Below, piece after piece: positions 45,534 to 58,425 of a DNA stretch of 64,000 nt. The notes below the pieces were generated by a model. That model was not told the DNA's origin. It searched no databases and was given only the letters and a program-made list of their open reading frames with translations. Positions within the stretch are counted from its first letter, which is position 1. Every line of letters starts with the position of its first letter. The stretch comes from Ficedula albicollis (lineage: Eukaryota > Chordata > Aves > Passeriformes > Muscicapidae). Made by a program: the position numbers and the translations under genes. The stretch is from assembly GCF_000247815.1 (NCBI RefSeq), contig NC_021674.1, positions 31,149,969 to 31,213,968 on the forward strand. Direction: 5' to 3'.

Positions 45534-47656
45534 CCCTTCTTGAGCAATTGCTCCATAGGGACATGTGAAAATTGAAACCACACATCAATTTAAGAACAGT
45601 GGCAAAATTGGTCCATGTGCTTAGAGCAGCATCCCTGGAGACAGTGGCACATAGAAAAACTCCTCTTCATATACTGGTGAAGAAGTTAGCATTAGCAGGG
45701 AAGGGCCCACCAGCTTGGCTCTCTCATCCAGCAGCTGACACCCAGAATGCAAACCAAGATACCTAGAGGGAACCCCCTTCCCTCGTGGGCACTGAGGGAC
45801 AAGCTGCCAGGGTACTGCATGAGCTTCCACAGGAGCAGCCTCAGTGCTGCTCCTAAAACAGGAACCTCTATTTCAAATCCTGGCACTGGCACTCTTCCTG
45901 TAACAGATAAGGGCTGGTTCTTTTCCAAGGTCCTTAAGCAGATTCAAGAGTTTACAATTTGCAGGCTGGGGATGTTCTCACCTTTTTCCACCTTCCTTGA
46001 AGCATTCCTAAGACAGTGCTTGCCTTGCAGAGTTGGTCTACAGGACCCACAGCACAGCTGAACACCAAAGGTCAAGGTAATCACAGCCCTGCGGGAAGCA
46101 AAATTGAGCTCCCTTTACGACTTCACGCTGAGTTGTAAAGAGATTTGGCAGCAACAGCAGAAGGAAGAAAGTCTTCAATTGTTCCTCAACAACAGCAGAT
46201 ATCAGCACAGGGCTTTCACAGCAAGAGGTCTGGATGCGGCCAGCAAGCCAGGACAGTTATAGGAGACCATCTAGGAATTTGCTTTTTGCATCTACTGGGG
46301 AAATCTCAGCAGAGTCAGAGATCCAGCAACAGCAGCACAGCCTAACCCATGGCACCAGGTCAATACACACCGGGTTGGCATGGCACCTAGTACAACCAAG
46401 TGCAGCAGGGCAACCTTGGCCACAAACGTGTCCAAACTAGGACAACTGTGCCACTGGAAAACCTTGAAGCCCTACAGCATATAGTTCCCTTTGTGCACTC
46501 TGTCCCAGCAGCTACTGAACTCCAGTAAGAGGGACAGATGTTATGAGCTCCTGCTGGGCCCTGATTAAATAACAAAGGTCACAGCAGAGGTAGATGGACA
46601 TTAAACAGAGCATTGAGACTGTCCTTGCTCCAAAGGCCGAGAGACCTGTTGCACCTAACTTAGCACATCAGGACCCAGAGATGTCCCAATTCTTCTTCTA
46701 TGTGATATTTGCTCTGATGCTGCCAGAGAGATCTAATCTAGAGACAGGTGCCAAATAACCTTTACCTTCTGGGAAAAATGAGGGTTGAACACCTACCCCT
46801 TGAGTTTTCCAGGCAGCTCTGCCTGTTTTTGACTGCTGGGGCTGGGGTCTGCAAGCAGGAATCATTGGCATGCACCAGGCTGGGCTCTCAGCCAGCCACT
46901 AGCACTTGAGAGATGCTGATCGGGCTCTTCTTTTCAATGGTTTTGCTCCACCCCATTGGGCTTGGCAAGAGCAGCTGGGCCTGGCTTGGGAACACAGGGA
47001 AAAAAGCGCCAGTTGGCGCTGGGCACTGAGATCCAGCAGGGACCAAGGAACACTGAAGTGGTACTTCAAGGTAAGCAGCCTGGCTCCTGGACCAACTGAT
47101 AAAGGTGTGCAAGATAAAGTGTCTGCTTGGCCTTGGAGGAGGGCACTGAATTTTTGGTAAGATGTGACAGTGTGAGCTCTATCTCAATGTTAGGGCAAAC
47201 AAAGAAATAGTGCTTTAACTGGATGAAGCTGCTGTGAGTCACTGTTTATCCATGGAGTACAGCTCCACACAAGCAAATATCAAACCTATGAGAGTCCACT
47301 AAAGACTGCAGTTTAGCAGTGTGGGTTCCTCTTGCCCACAGCCCCAGCTCAAGCCAGGGTGCTCACATCTACTAAGATCACCAAAATCTTAACTTGATAT
47401 GAAGGAAATGGCTTGGAGGTCACCTCAAAAAACAATGTGGAGCACACCAAACACTGGAGTAAGGCATTCCTGCCTTCACCTCTCTGCTGGAGGTGAAAGC
47501 AGGAATGGCCCTCCAGCCCAGATAGACCAGCATTACACAGAAGAACTAAGACCAGACACCTGACAGCCCCCTCAGGCATGCCAGCCAGGTGGGCAGACTT
47601 TCCTGGGCTCTGCTACTGAAAGGATAACAGACATGGGTGCATTCCATGGGCTTGAG

Positions 47657-47770
47657 TTTGGAGAACATCCAGGAGCAGCTAAGCATCATAGCCTGGAGCT
47701 GCTGTATGGCAGCTTTGGAGAACACCCAGGAGCAGCCAAGCATCATAGCCTGGAGCTGCTGTATGGCAGC
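47657..47770. repeat. 57-bp tandem duplication
   Basis: Copies starting tttggagaacatccaggagc (47657) and tttggagaacacccaggagc (47714) are nearly identical to their ends. Confidence 0.88.
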
Positions 47771-50700
47771 TTGCACACCTGGAGGCTGCTTTCCATGGAA
47801 AGCACTGCCCTAAGAAGAGTGCAAATCAGTGGTGAACAGCCTGATGGGACCTGTAGCAACTAGCTCTGAAAGAGACCTGCTCAGAAGAGCTGTGCTATTC
47901 CCATCCTACCACGTCTGCTACCCTGTCAAGCCCTTCCGCCTTAATCCTTATTCTGGCTTTATTTCCTGAGACCACCTTTCTCTCAAGCCTTTCAATCTCT
48001 GTGCTTCCACAGATGATTTCTAATGTCAAAAGAAAACAGTGTGGTGGGTTCAGGTGCCCCAAACCTGAGCTGACACTTATTTCTGATCTCGTGTCTCCAT
48101 CCTTGTGTGAAGTCTTGAAGTTTGATGGTCACCCTGTAGAACCCTAACCCTCTGCTGGACACAGCAGCACACACGCCATGGGCTTCTACCAAGAAATCAC
48201 ATTCCTGACTGTTCACCTTCTATGGAAGGGGCATCTGCCTGGCTGGGCTGATGTGAGGTGCAGCATCACAGAGGGGCTCTCACCCAAATAAAAAGGAGTC
48301 AGTGGACTCCAAAAAATCAGGCTACTTAGAGACAAAAACCCAGTTCTTTGCTGGTTCACAGGAGTGAGCATGCTGCTTCATACCTCATTTCTGAATGGGG
48401 ACAATACACCACATGTATTGCATGAAAAGAAATAATCCAAAGCAGTGGCTGAGGCATTTTCTTTATAGGCATGAAGTTGCTTGGCCTTCCCAAACACATT
48501 ACAAGACCATGAGGGAAAAAAAAAAACCAATTAGTAGACTATGGAATTCTGAGATAAATTACTAATTAATAACCCAGATGAGATTACTGCTTAGTATTTC
48601 TCCTAATGCAAATCTCTGGCAACTGTACAGGATAATGCTCATTAAGATATTTCTTCAATGCATCTTCATGCAAAAGAAATGACCTCTGCTCAGGAAAGCT
48701 CCCAAGTACATACTTATCTTGAAACACTCTTACTGAAGTCATCCTAAGTACACGGCTAAATTAAAGTGTTTACCCAAAAAGGGACAGACGTGAGTACTGT
48801 GCTCTACTTCAAGCACCAGATGTTTTCCAAGACCATTCTCTGGACTCTGGCTATGTGCAGCAGTTACCCACCTAGCCCCAGTTGGGTGCCTCAGGGAAGG
48901 GTCAGCAAAGACCAAGAAGCTTAAGTAGAATTTTTCTTTAATGATGACAAATAGGTTCCTGCAGTACATTTCATAGCAACCAGTTAAATAAATGATCCTA
49001 GACCAGAAAGCTTTTTTTCTCTTCCTGGAGATATGTTTTTGGCAGGCTTGAAAGGCATGCCACTTCTCCCAATTCTGCTTCCAAATTTCATTACTTCAGT
49101 TTCTCACTGCTTCTTAAAAAATACTGTACTCCCTTCTCAGCAATGGGATTGAAGATCCCTTGCTGTCAGAAGCCATCTCTTATCTGCCTCCACTTTCCTC
49201 AAGCTAAAGTCTGTACACCTGTCATTTTTCTAAGCACACCTTTCCAGTGTGACTGTTTCCACAGCTGACATCTCTCTGTGTGGTCAGCATCTTTCTAAAT
49301 GTATTGTGCCCAAACACCCCAAGCATAGCCATGGCTAGAGCCAGAGGGAGAGTGGTACTGCAGCCTCCTTGCTCAGCAGCACAACTCCTTTGCATTCTTA
49401 GCCTGAGAGGCCAAAGGGTTCTCTTTCAGTCACATCGTGGCCAAATGTACATGTATCCCAGTACTCTGTCACCCTACCTTGTTTTCTCACTTCCCATTTC
49501 CTTCCGGCACAGCTGCCTCCTCCAGTCTCCAAACTGTTCACAGAGCGACTGGAAAGTAAGGTTTGTTTTGTTTGTTTTTATCTTTTAATTAGAGAAAAAT
49601 TAAACAAACACAATATTTTGGTAAGTGTCAACTGTTACAAGGAGAACTTCAGTTTTCCCATTTATATCAACAAATTTTAAAATATCTTAGTTGTGCCATT
49701 TTTACATAGTGGGAAACACCCAAACCTTGTTACCAGACTTGCTGTGGATCATCAGCATCAGGGCTTGCCAATCAGCTCTTGGTAAACACAAACACACTAT
49801 CAACACAACCTTTGTTACCTCCACTGATGTTACAGGGTATTTTGAAAATGTCTCCTGCACTGAAGCACTCAAGCTCCCTCAGAGTAATCCCAAGCAACTG
49901 TATGATCTAGGATTTCCTGCACTCTTACTGGAGCAGGCAACCTACAGATACCAAGGGCAGAGGCTTCCCAACATTTGTTTTTTAGATTACGGCATGGAAA
50001 GACACGTGCTACACACTACAGATGAGGCAGGAGCCTCCTACAGCACATTTTACTTTTTATCAATGGATAAAGTGTAGCCACAGTGCTGCATTTCGCATGC
50101 CAATCAGGCTGTTCCGGGATGCCTCTTCCAACACACCCTAACCAGCTTGGAGGAGCAAGCTCAGGAAAGCCCCAGGCAGCATTAGGTTTAGATGGCTTAA
50201 AACACAACCTGGACAATGCAGAGTAAGGCTTACTTGAGCAGCAGACCAAACAAAGCTTCCTTCCCCCAAACTGGAGAGCCTTCAGATTCAGTTTGCATTT
50301 CACAACCCACTACCACCACCCTCCCTAGAGCTCCCAGAGAAGCCCACTGCTTCTTTCCCCAGCCACACTCACATTTAGTACAAGGGAAGGCTGCAAAGTC
50401 AGCTGTCCCCTGCCTAGGACCATCCAGGCATCCTAACTTACAGCTCCGCCTTGAATCACAACCTCCTGAGGAGGGTACATCACATCTCCTCCCTACACTG
50501 CTGGGGCTGGGAACACATCCCAGGCCAGCCTCCAGGGGGGACAGTGTCCAGCTGCCCCCACAGCAAACCTGAACAGCTGCACGTAGTCCTCCATGGCCTG
50601 AAACGGGAAAGCACAGGGGTGCAGGAGAACAGCAACTCCTCCAGCCTCCCGTCCTGGGTGCTAGCTCCACTGCTGCTGCCCACCTGCTTATGCCCAAGAC

Positions 50701-50984
50701 TTGCCACAGTAGTCCTGCCACAGCTCTGTGAGTGGGGAGGCTGGAATTTCACAACTGATACCCTGCCCTCTGCTTATGCCACTTGACTGGCATCTAGTCA
50801 AAGTCCTCAAGAATCCCCACGTACAGAAATCAGGTCTCTACTGAAGCTGTGGTACCAGCCACAGCTGCCAGGGACTGACTGCCAGGTCTGGGTGGCAGGG
50901 ACATGTCGTGTCTGCCACATACATCTCTGCTGGGCTTCACCTCATGCACTCACACTGGGCGTGTGCCTCATTTACTGCAGCCCA

Positions 50985-51475
50985 TCAGAAATCCACAGCC
51001 CCAGCAGGGTTTTAGGGTCAACACTTCTCTCCAAGTGGATGTGTGCATGTGACTCCTCAGCAATCAAAGAGAGATCCCTTGCTTGGTTTTTTAATACTTC
51101 CAGGGATGGAGATTCCAGCGTATCTCTGGACACCTTGTTCCAATGCCTGACCACTTTTTCAGTGAAGAAATTCTTCTCAATAGCTAACTTAAACTTCCTC
51201 TGGTACAACTTAAAGCCATGTCCCTAAGTCCTGTCACTTGTCAGGTGGGAGAAGACACTGTCCCCCATCTGGATATAACCTCCTTTCAGGTAGGTACACG
51301 TGTCCCCCCTTAGCCTCATTTTCTCCAGGTTAAACATCCCCAGCTCCCTCAGCCACTCTTAGTTAGATTTGTGCTCTGAATGCTTCACCAGTTCCACTGC
51401 CCTTCTCTAGACATGCTCCAGCAGTTCAACATCCTCATAGTGAGCAGGGCTGGTAGGAGTGGGAGGCTCTGGATA
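50985..51475 (-). mobile_element. CR1 LINE fragment, 3' part of ORF2
   Basis: Plus strand shows the reverse complement of avian CR1: the blocks ccagggatggagattcca, cctgaccactttttcagtga, cctcattttctccaggttaa and cttcaccagttccactgccc come in order. The minus-strand frame retains the C-terminal pattern with SPSLEVLK after a W-containing segment. It is truncated at both ends and moderately diverged. It lies in sense with TMEM63B. Confidence 0.88.
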
Positions 51476-54148
51476 GCTTCTCAGGGCCAGGTAAACAAAG
51501 CTGGAGCTCAGGAAGCATCCCCTCAGTCGCACCCACAGCTGCCCCTTGATGGGTACCACCAGTACCCCTCCATGCCTGAGCTGAACTCACAGCTTACAGG
51601 GCCAGGTTTCACTAAGCCTGTGCTCACCACAGAAAACTCCTCCCAATATAGCATCAGTTGCCTATTTATAACATGATGTTTACTAACACCAAACACGCTC
51701 CTGTTGGAAGTGGAGGACTAGATGAGTCAAGGGAGCATGAGCAAGGGAACTTTCTTCTGTAGTGGGAAGATGAGGGGATCGTGGGAGGGTTACTTAGGGA
51801 TGGGTGCTGCAGCATCGGCTGATCACCTGCAGCTCCCTCACCAATGCAAGGAGACTCAAGGGCACACTTATTTTTTCACATCAGACCCTTAAGCTCTGGG
51901 AACATTTTCCTGTAAAAATGTGAGATCAGATGCAGCACAAAGGAGTGTGTCAGCATCCCACTGCAGCCTGCTCCAGGCTTGAGAAGCACCAAGTGCCAGC
52001 AGGTGTTGAAGCACCAATTTAAAATGAAGGCTCTGAAAACCTCCTGACAGCTCCTGGGATCCTCTTGAAGCAGCTCAACAAAGCACTGCTGGTTGCTACG
52101 GTGCTTTGACAGGGCCTCTTAAGACAATGCCCATCTCCAGGAGAACCACAACCCCTCCAGCCAGTGGGTGGGGAAGCAGCCCCCACTGCTCACCCTTGCC
52201 CAACCTGCTCTGGATGGTCACTCTGTTATTCCGCTTGCTCAGTGCCCCTGGGAAAATTTGCAAGGATATCTGACTGCTGAGGCACTGACACCAGCCTTCA
52301 GCTGTGGGCAGATATGAGAATGACAAGGTTTGCTATGGGTGTCAAAGCAGGGTAGGGGAATGAAAGGGATTACAACCTCAGCTCCCCAAGACACCATCTC
52401 ACACCAGGAATACTGTCCAAAAATACACTCCTGAGCAAAGAGAAGGCAAGAAATGAGTGCCTTCTACAGCTCCTTGAACTTTGCAGACTTTCTCCAGTGC
52501 TAAACTATATCCCATCCTGCGTGGCTGGAAACAGATCCCATGTGATGTTACCGAACTGCACACCCATATGGTGGCAGATCAGATTCTTGAAGCCCCTCCA
52601 GGCAAAACAATCAGTGCCAGTCCCTGACTCCTTGTAGAACTACCACCACATTTTCCATTTTCCCCTCCCAGCTGCATCCAGCCATCTCCTGATGTCAGGC
52701 TAATTTTCAGAGCCTCACATTTTCCTCTCCATCTTCGAGAAAGTTATTGCTTTCCTGCCCTCAAATAGCCAACACCTCTTCCACCCTACCAAACTCATAA
52801 TGGACCTCCTGGCTCCCTTCCCCAGATTTGTCTTCTATGCCATTGCACTTACCAGCCCCAAATAAGCTGACTAGAATGCGTATTTACATTAAGGGGCTGG
52901 ATCGATTTCTGAATTTTTAACCATTCCTAACAGGCAAGGGAGGGTTGCTGTCAGGGGCTTTACCAGAAAAACTCAGATGACTTCTGGTGCGTGTTCAGCC
53001 AAGGCCTGGAGTCCAGAAGCATGACTGGAACACGGGACATTGTCACACATAGGGGCCAGGAACTGCTGGACAACTGCATAACAAGTTTTGGCTATAAGCC
53101 ATCTACTCAGCTTACCCTTGTGCACCATCCCTTCAGCATGGCTCAACAGGGGTGCAGACTTCTGCACTCCATGCTCTGCCAGAGGTGAAGGCATCAGCAA
53201 CTCTGTCCATGCCTAGCATGATCCTTTGCTCCCTTCATCCTCCTGGTTCACCCTTGTATGTACTGCTGGGTCCCCATCCTATGCCCCCTTCCCACATGTC
53301 CATGTAGCAGCTCCTGGCCATCCTCACCTCTGCCCACCCGCTCTTCCCAGCACCCATTCACCCACCCCCAGCACTGACTCACTCCCTGCTGCTCCCAGCC
53401 ACGCATCCAGCCTGCCTCTGGCACCCCCAGCACACTGAGACACAGGCTGAGGTGCCAACACTCTGCTTTAGAGAGTAGCAGTGAAGCAGCATGGACCCAC
53501 AGCACAGGAGAACCTGGCTGTGCTCTGCATCCCACCCTGAACGTCTGCATGACTACAGGCATGCTGCTGATATGCCCCACGCCTCTGTTCATCAGAATCA
53601 CATACAACTCCTCCCAGGGAGGTAACACAGCTAATTTCCAGCCACTGGAAAGACAATCCACTTCCCAGATGATACATACTAGCAGCACACAAGCACTTGT
53701 TGCTGCCTGCACTCTCACCTACAGTCAGCTGAAATCCCTGTTGAGTTAGTAGGAGTGAAGGGTATGTCTTGCAGCAATGGACCTCTGCTCCCATTGTTAA
53801 GGTCCAGAAAAGCAGCAGGGAGCTGTCACTGCCCTGCTGTCCCCCTCTTCTGCCGTGGCTTGTGAATTTACCCCTCTCCTGGATGAGCAACACCTGCCTT
53901 GGAACTAGCCACGGGATTAAAACCAAAGATGTTTTTGGTGGTTTCCCAGCTGCTTGACAGAGTAACTGCAAGAGCAAAAGCTTCACACTGCCCTACCAGC
54001 TTGGTCAGCTCCAAGCAGACAGGGAGATGCCCAGGTGGGCAGCAGCACACCTTATGTAGTTTTTTTACTGCTAGTTTAATTTTCCATCCAAGGTCAGTGC
54101 TTAGGCTCTCCAGGGAGGATGCAGTGGCACCAAGCTGGAAGTTTAACA

Positions 54149-54149
<1 letters not shown>

Positions 54150-54186
<37 letters not shown>

Positions 54187-54232
54187 AAGAAATAGATAGA
54201 TAGAGAGAGAGAGAGAGAATGAGAGAGAAAAA
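54150..54232. repeat. Poly(A) tract followed by (GATA)n/(GA)n microsatellite
   Basis: About 34 A residues from 54151, then gaaagaaatagatagatag and a (GA)n run. Long simple repeats are unstable in length and the exact count may be unreliable. It could be the tail of an old retroposed insertion, though no body of such an element was recognised upstream. Confidence 0.9.
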
Positions 54233-56634
54233 GGGAATACAACTTTCCCCATCCATCTCTAGTCTGAGTCATGGGAGCCCATCCCAGCCCCTGCACAGCC
54301 TCTCCTGTCTGCAGGCAACATCCAAACATCTACCTTTGTCTGGACTGAGACTGCTCTGCTCTGTCCCTAGCTGCCACTCCCCATCCACGGGCTCTTCATT
54401 CTACAGCTCATGCAGCTATTAAGTGTCTCCTCCTGCTATCTGCCACCTGTCTCCACTGTCACATTTTCTCCTTTAGTTCTCTCCTACCTGGAGAGGTAGG
54501 GTTCAACTCGATGTTTGGGCAAGGCCAGTCCCCAGCCCTGTGGGGGATGTCAACAGGGATAGCACACATGCCTGACCATTCTCCTTTTCCCCTGGAATTT
54601 ACAGTCACCAGATTAGGAGAGTGGAAACCACATCTTGACTATTCCCTCTGGTATTTGCTTTGGTACCACAGTACAGGAAAGAACAGGAGGTTTTCCTCCC
54701 CCAGCACTGCAGGCAGCAACATGTAACAGCAGGTCTTCCTCCTGGACCTTCTTTAGCCTACTCACCAAGCGATGGACAGCTGTTCATGTCCCACCATCTC
54801 CAACATACATACTTTAAGAAGTACAGGCAGACAAAAAACCCAACACAACAACCCAAGAAACAAAACTCCCAACACCAAACCACCGCTCTCCAGCCACATT
54901 TGAGTCTCAAACCCTCCTTGATCCTGAAACCTACCTGCCATGAGACTCCTGCAGGCAAAAAGGCTATGAAAATGTACACCTATCTAAGTGGGAAGGCAGA
55001 GCAGGAATAACAAGGCAGCCAAGCCCTGGTGCTGGGATAGGAGGAGAGGGTGTTGGCCCAGAACTCTTGGAGTCTCCAGAGCCAGCTCAGAAAGGAGGAG
55101 TTGGTAGAAAGGGCGGGGTTTGCAATCAGAAATGTTCACTTCAAGTCAAAGGATGCTCTGAAATGCTGGAATGGGCAGCAAGGCAATTAGAGGATGATCA
55201 GTATGACTGACAGGATGGAGACAATCAGAAGGAAGAAGAGTGGAACAGAGGGAAGAGCAAGTGAGCATCTTTGCCCCAGGCCAAACAGGCTCAACACCCT
55301 GCAGTAGTTTTTCAGGGCTAGGCTGGGAGTTTCCAGCCCACACACCCATTCAGCCACAATACATAGCCCTACCTGTACCACTGCTTGGAAGGGTTGGAGT
55401 GGTATCTTTTTCTGAAAGTAGAAAAGGTCTACTTTCACCAAATGGGTTTAAAAATTCCTTTTCTTGCTCCAAGAAATGCAAAAAGACAGAATATACGTGC
55501 TGCTGTTCAAAGCCACCTCTGCCTACAATGTCAATGTATTCTGAAAAGTAACTCAACAAAACTGCCCACCTCCTCTACGTAGATTGCAAATCTGGGGAAG
55601 AGATGGGGCAATCTCCTTCTAAAGATTCTATTTGATCTTTCACATCCAGCCACCCCCAGAGACTGCAAGCACAACTGTGTCAGACACAGAGGCAAAGACC
55701 CAAGCAATCAACATGTCTCCACAGGCATAAGTCTGCTGATGCAGGTGCAGTTATACAGGCAAAACTGCTTCTCAGTGTTTTAAAGTGGTGGAATAAAACC
55801 AGACTTTAGAAGTGGGAGCATTTTTTGCTAAAATAATGTATCGGCAGAGTAATCAAAACAGGCAGTCCTACACATTAAGCAGGCCAGAAGCTGCAGGTGT
55901 TTTGGAGCAGACCCCTCATGCACCCCAGAGACATGGCCCAGACCATGCTCAAATACTGCCACCATACCATGGTTTTAAACCTTAGATTTGCAAAGGTGCA
56001 TCCCTCACTTCACATCCACCAGAGGAAAGCTGAGCTATGGCTCCTACTCCACAAGACTCTCCCAGAACAACTTCAGCTGTTCCACCCTGTAGCACTCAAC
56101 TCCCCAGCTGAAAACAGAAAGGCTTACTGGCATTATTCCCTACAAACCAGAGCTCTGCTCTCATCAAATGGAACAAAGCTTTAAAGAAAGCAAAATAAAG
56201 AGAAATGCTGAGGGGTTTCCCCCCTTTTTGCTTAAAGCACATCAAAGTATTTGCCTTCCCTGACTTGAAACCATAGTCAGGAGCTATCTACTAGCTTTGA
56301 AATTCCCCTCTTACCCCGGGCAGTAATAAAATATGAAGACAGAGAGCATGAGATTCCAGGAGCACTATGCAGCAGGGATTTACAAGGGATACATCCTGTC
56401 AGGCACACTGGATCATTTTTATTTTTAACAGCATTACAGCGTTAGTGAGTGAAAGGGAAATTGTGGATGTAGCAAGATTTTAGAGCCATCTGCTGTGGTA
56501 TCTCACCCAGTCTCCCTTTCGAGGTTGGTTCACTGGACTAAGGAAGAAACATCACCTCACGGACTGAAAACAGGCATAATGACCTTAAACAAACCAACAG
56601 TTCAAAGTGACAAAGCACTGCATTAAAGACTGGA

Positions 56635-56758
56635 ACCAGAGGCAAGGGTGATCTTTGGTTTCATTAATCACCAGCTAGGGTGCTGAGTTTGCAGGGACCA
56701 GAGGCAAGGGTGATCTTTGGCTTCATTAATCACCAGCTAGGGTGCTGAGTTTGGAGAG
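56635..56758. repeat. 62-bp tandem duplication
   Basis: Copies at 56635 and 56697 share accagaggcaagggtgatct and the rest of the unit with only single-base differences. Confidence 0.88.
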
Positions 56759-58022
56759 GTGTTAGGTTCTGGCTGCTCCCAAGTACCTGTTTGGCAAAGT
56801 AGACAGGCATCACAGGAGAAAGGATGCTATAAATCAGTCAGAAGCCGATGACAGGATGGGACAAGGAGAGGCAGGGAACAATTCCAGAGGCACATGCACA
56901 AAGAATGGGCATAGGTTTGTCAGGGCATCACCCTACATAGGCTGAGGCCAGATGAGCGCTTTGTTTTACTGGAGCTGTCTCCTCAAAAGGTAGAGGAGTC
57001 TCAACCAAAGGCCTTGGATACTAAGGAGCAACAGCAAGGGGAACAAGAAACCCAGAGAAAACAGGTGCACTGAAAAAGTAACAGGCAAAGACCTCCATGT
57101 GTACAAGAAAAGGCAGAGCTGGCTGCATGACTCTGAAGGTGACTGCAGTCCCAGCATCTCACCACCAGTTTTTCTGCCACTCTTCATAGCCTGGCATTTC
57201 TACTCCACCAAGCTAATGATACATAGTCATAAGATCTGTTATGCAGGATAACCAAGCCTCATCTTCATCTTCTCCTTGATTAGATACACAGACTGATCTC
57301 CTTATGTTTCTCACCACAAATCTATCTCTTCAGGCCTCAGACTAATACTGTAGCTTTTCTGCATTCTCTTCAATTTTTCAGCAGCCTTTTCTGAGCACCA
57401 ACATTGGATTTAGACAGTGTATTTTAGTATCAATCTCCCCAGCACCATCTACGGCAGTACAGTCTCATTCTTAGGGCTATTCATCACTGCCTTTCCAGGT
57501 ATAAAATGTTTCATACAACTGCCAGGCTTGAAGGGCCCTTAATAGTAACCTGTCAAGATTCTTCACTTGAGGCACAGGCAGTTGCAAGTCATCCAAATCT
57601 ACAGACTTTTAGCTAATTTCTTCAAAAATTAATATATATACCCCTAACCCCCCATAAAGCTCTTCAAAATAGCCTCCATTTCTGCTTTGCCATCCCAACT
57701 GATATTACAGGGAACCATAAAGTCTGAACTCCCTTATTATAGGTAAAGTGACTTTCTGCCCTGTCTTCATCACAACGACAGTCTTCTAAAAATGTACATC
57801 ACTGTATATTCTTAAAGACCACGAAGTTCCCTCCTCCACCTTTTCTTACTCAGGCTACACAGCCCTTCTCACAGTTCTTCTCATCCTTCCTCCCACACCA
57901 TATTTCTAAAGACCTTAATTTCTATTGCTTTGCTAGATAGTCTCTCGTTTGCACACATCCTTCTCCAAGAGTTGCATCTATATCTGAGCCTGGCCCTTCA
58001 GCAACGCCTCATCTCTGTTCAG

Positions 58023-58154
58023 GAGAGCACTAATTGCTTCCTGCACCTTAGAGGCATCACTCCTCACGCAGCCTGGCACAAGGCTCTGGAGAGCACTTAT
58101 TACTTCCTGCACCTTAGAGGTGCCATTCCTTACATAGCCTGGCACAAGGCTTTC
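58023..58154. repeat. 66-bp tandem duplication, more diverged
   Basis: Copies at 58023 and 58089 share gagagcac and tacttcctgcaccttagagg-like blocks, ending in cagcctggcacaaggct or a close variant. Several mismatches make this older than the other duplications in the window. Confidence 0.8.
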
Positions 58155-58400
58155 CTTATGCTTTTCTGCTCCCCAGAAGAGCGCTAATGCTCAATCCCCA
58201 AATTCTGGCAATACCAGTATCTTCCCCTGCCTGCCTACCTAGGGTCTCTAGATCAGATAGAGACTCTTTGGAACACAGCTTTGCCATTAGTTGAGGGTCC
58301 ACATGGGGCATGCTTCCTATCTCCTACCCCTTCCTCATTAGTTTATAAGGCTTACACTTGGGTCACTGACACAGGCTGACTTAAGATCTATTACATCCAC

Positions 58401-58425
58401 CGCCCCCGCTCAGCTATAAAAGGCA
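58401..58425 (+). promoter_or_regulatory. GC box plus TATA-like motif in intron
   Basis: cgcccccgc at 58401-58409 is followed 6 nt later by tataaaagg at 58415-58423, a near-ideal core promoter arrangement on the plus strand. No gene or first exon is recognised downstream, so it may be coincidence or the core of an antisense transcript. Confidence 0.2.

Noticed and set aside
54480..54520. Possible tRNA B box (ggttcaactcg)
   Set aside because: No matching A box or cloverleaf could be built around it.
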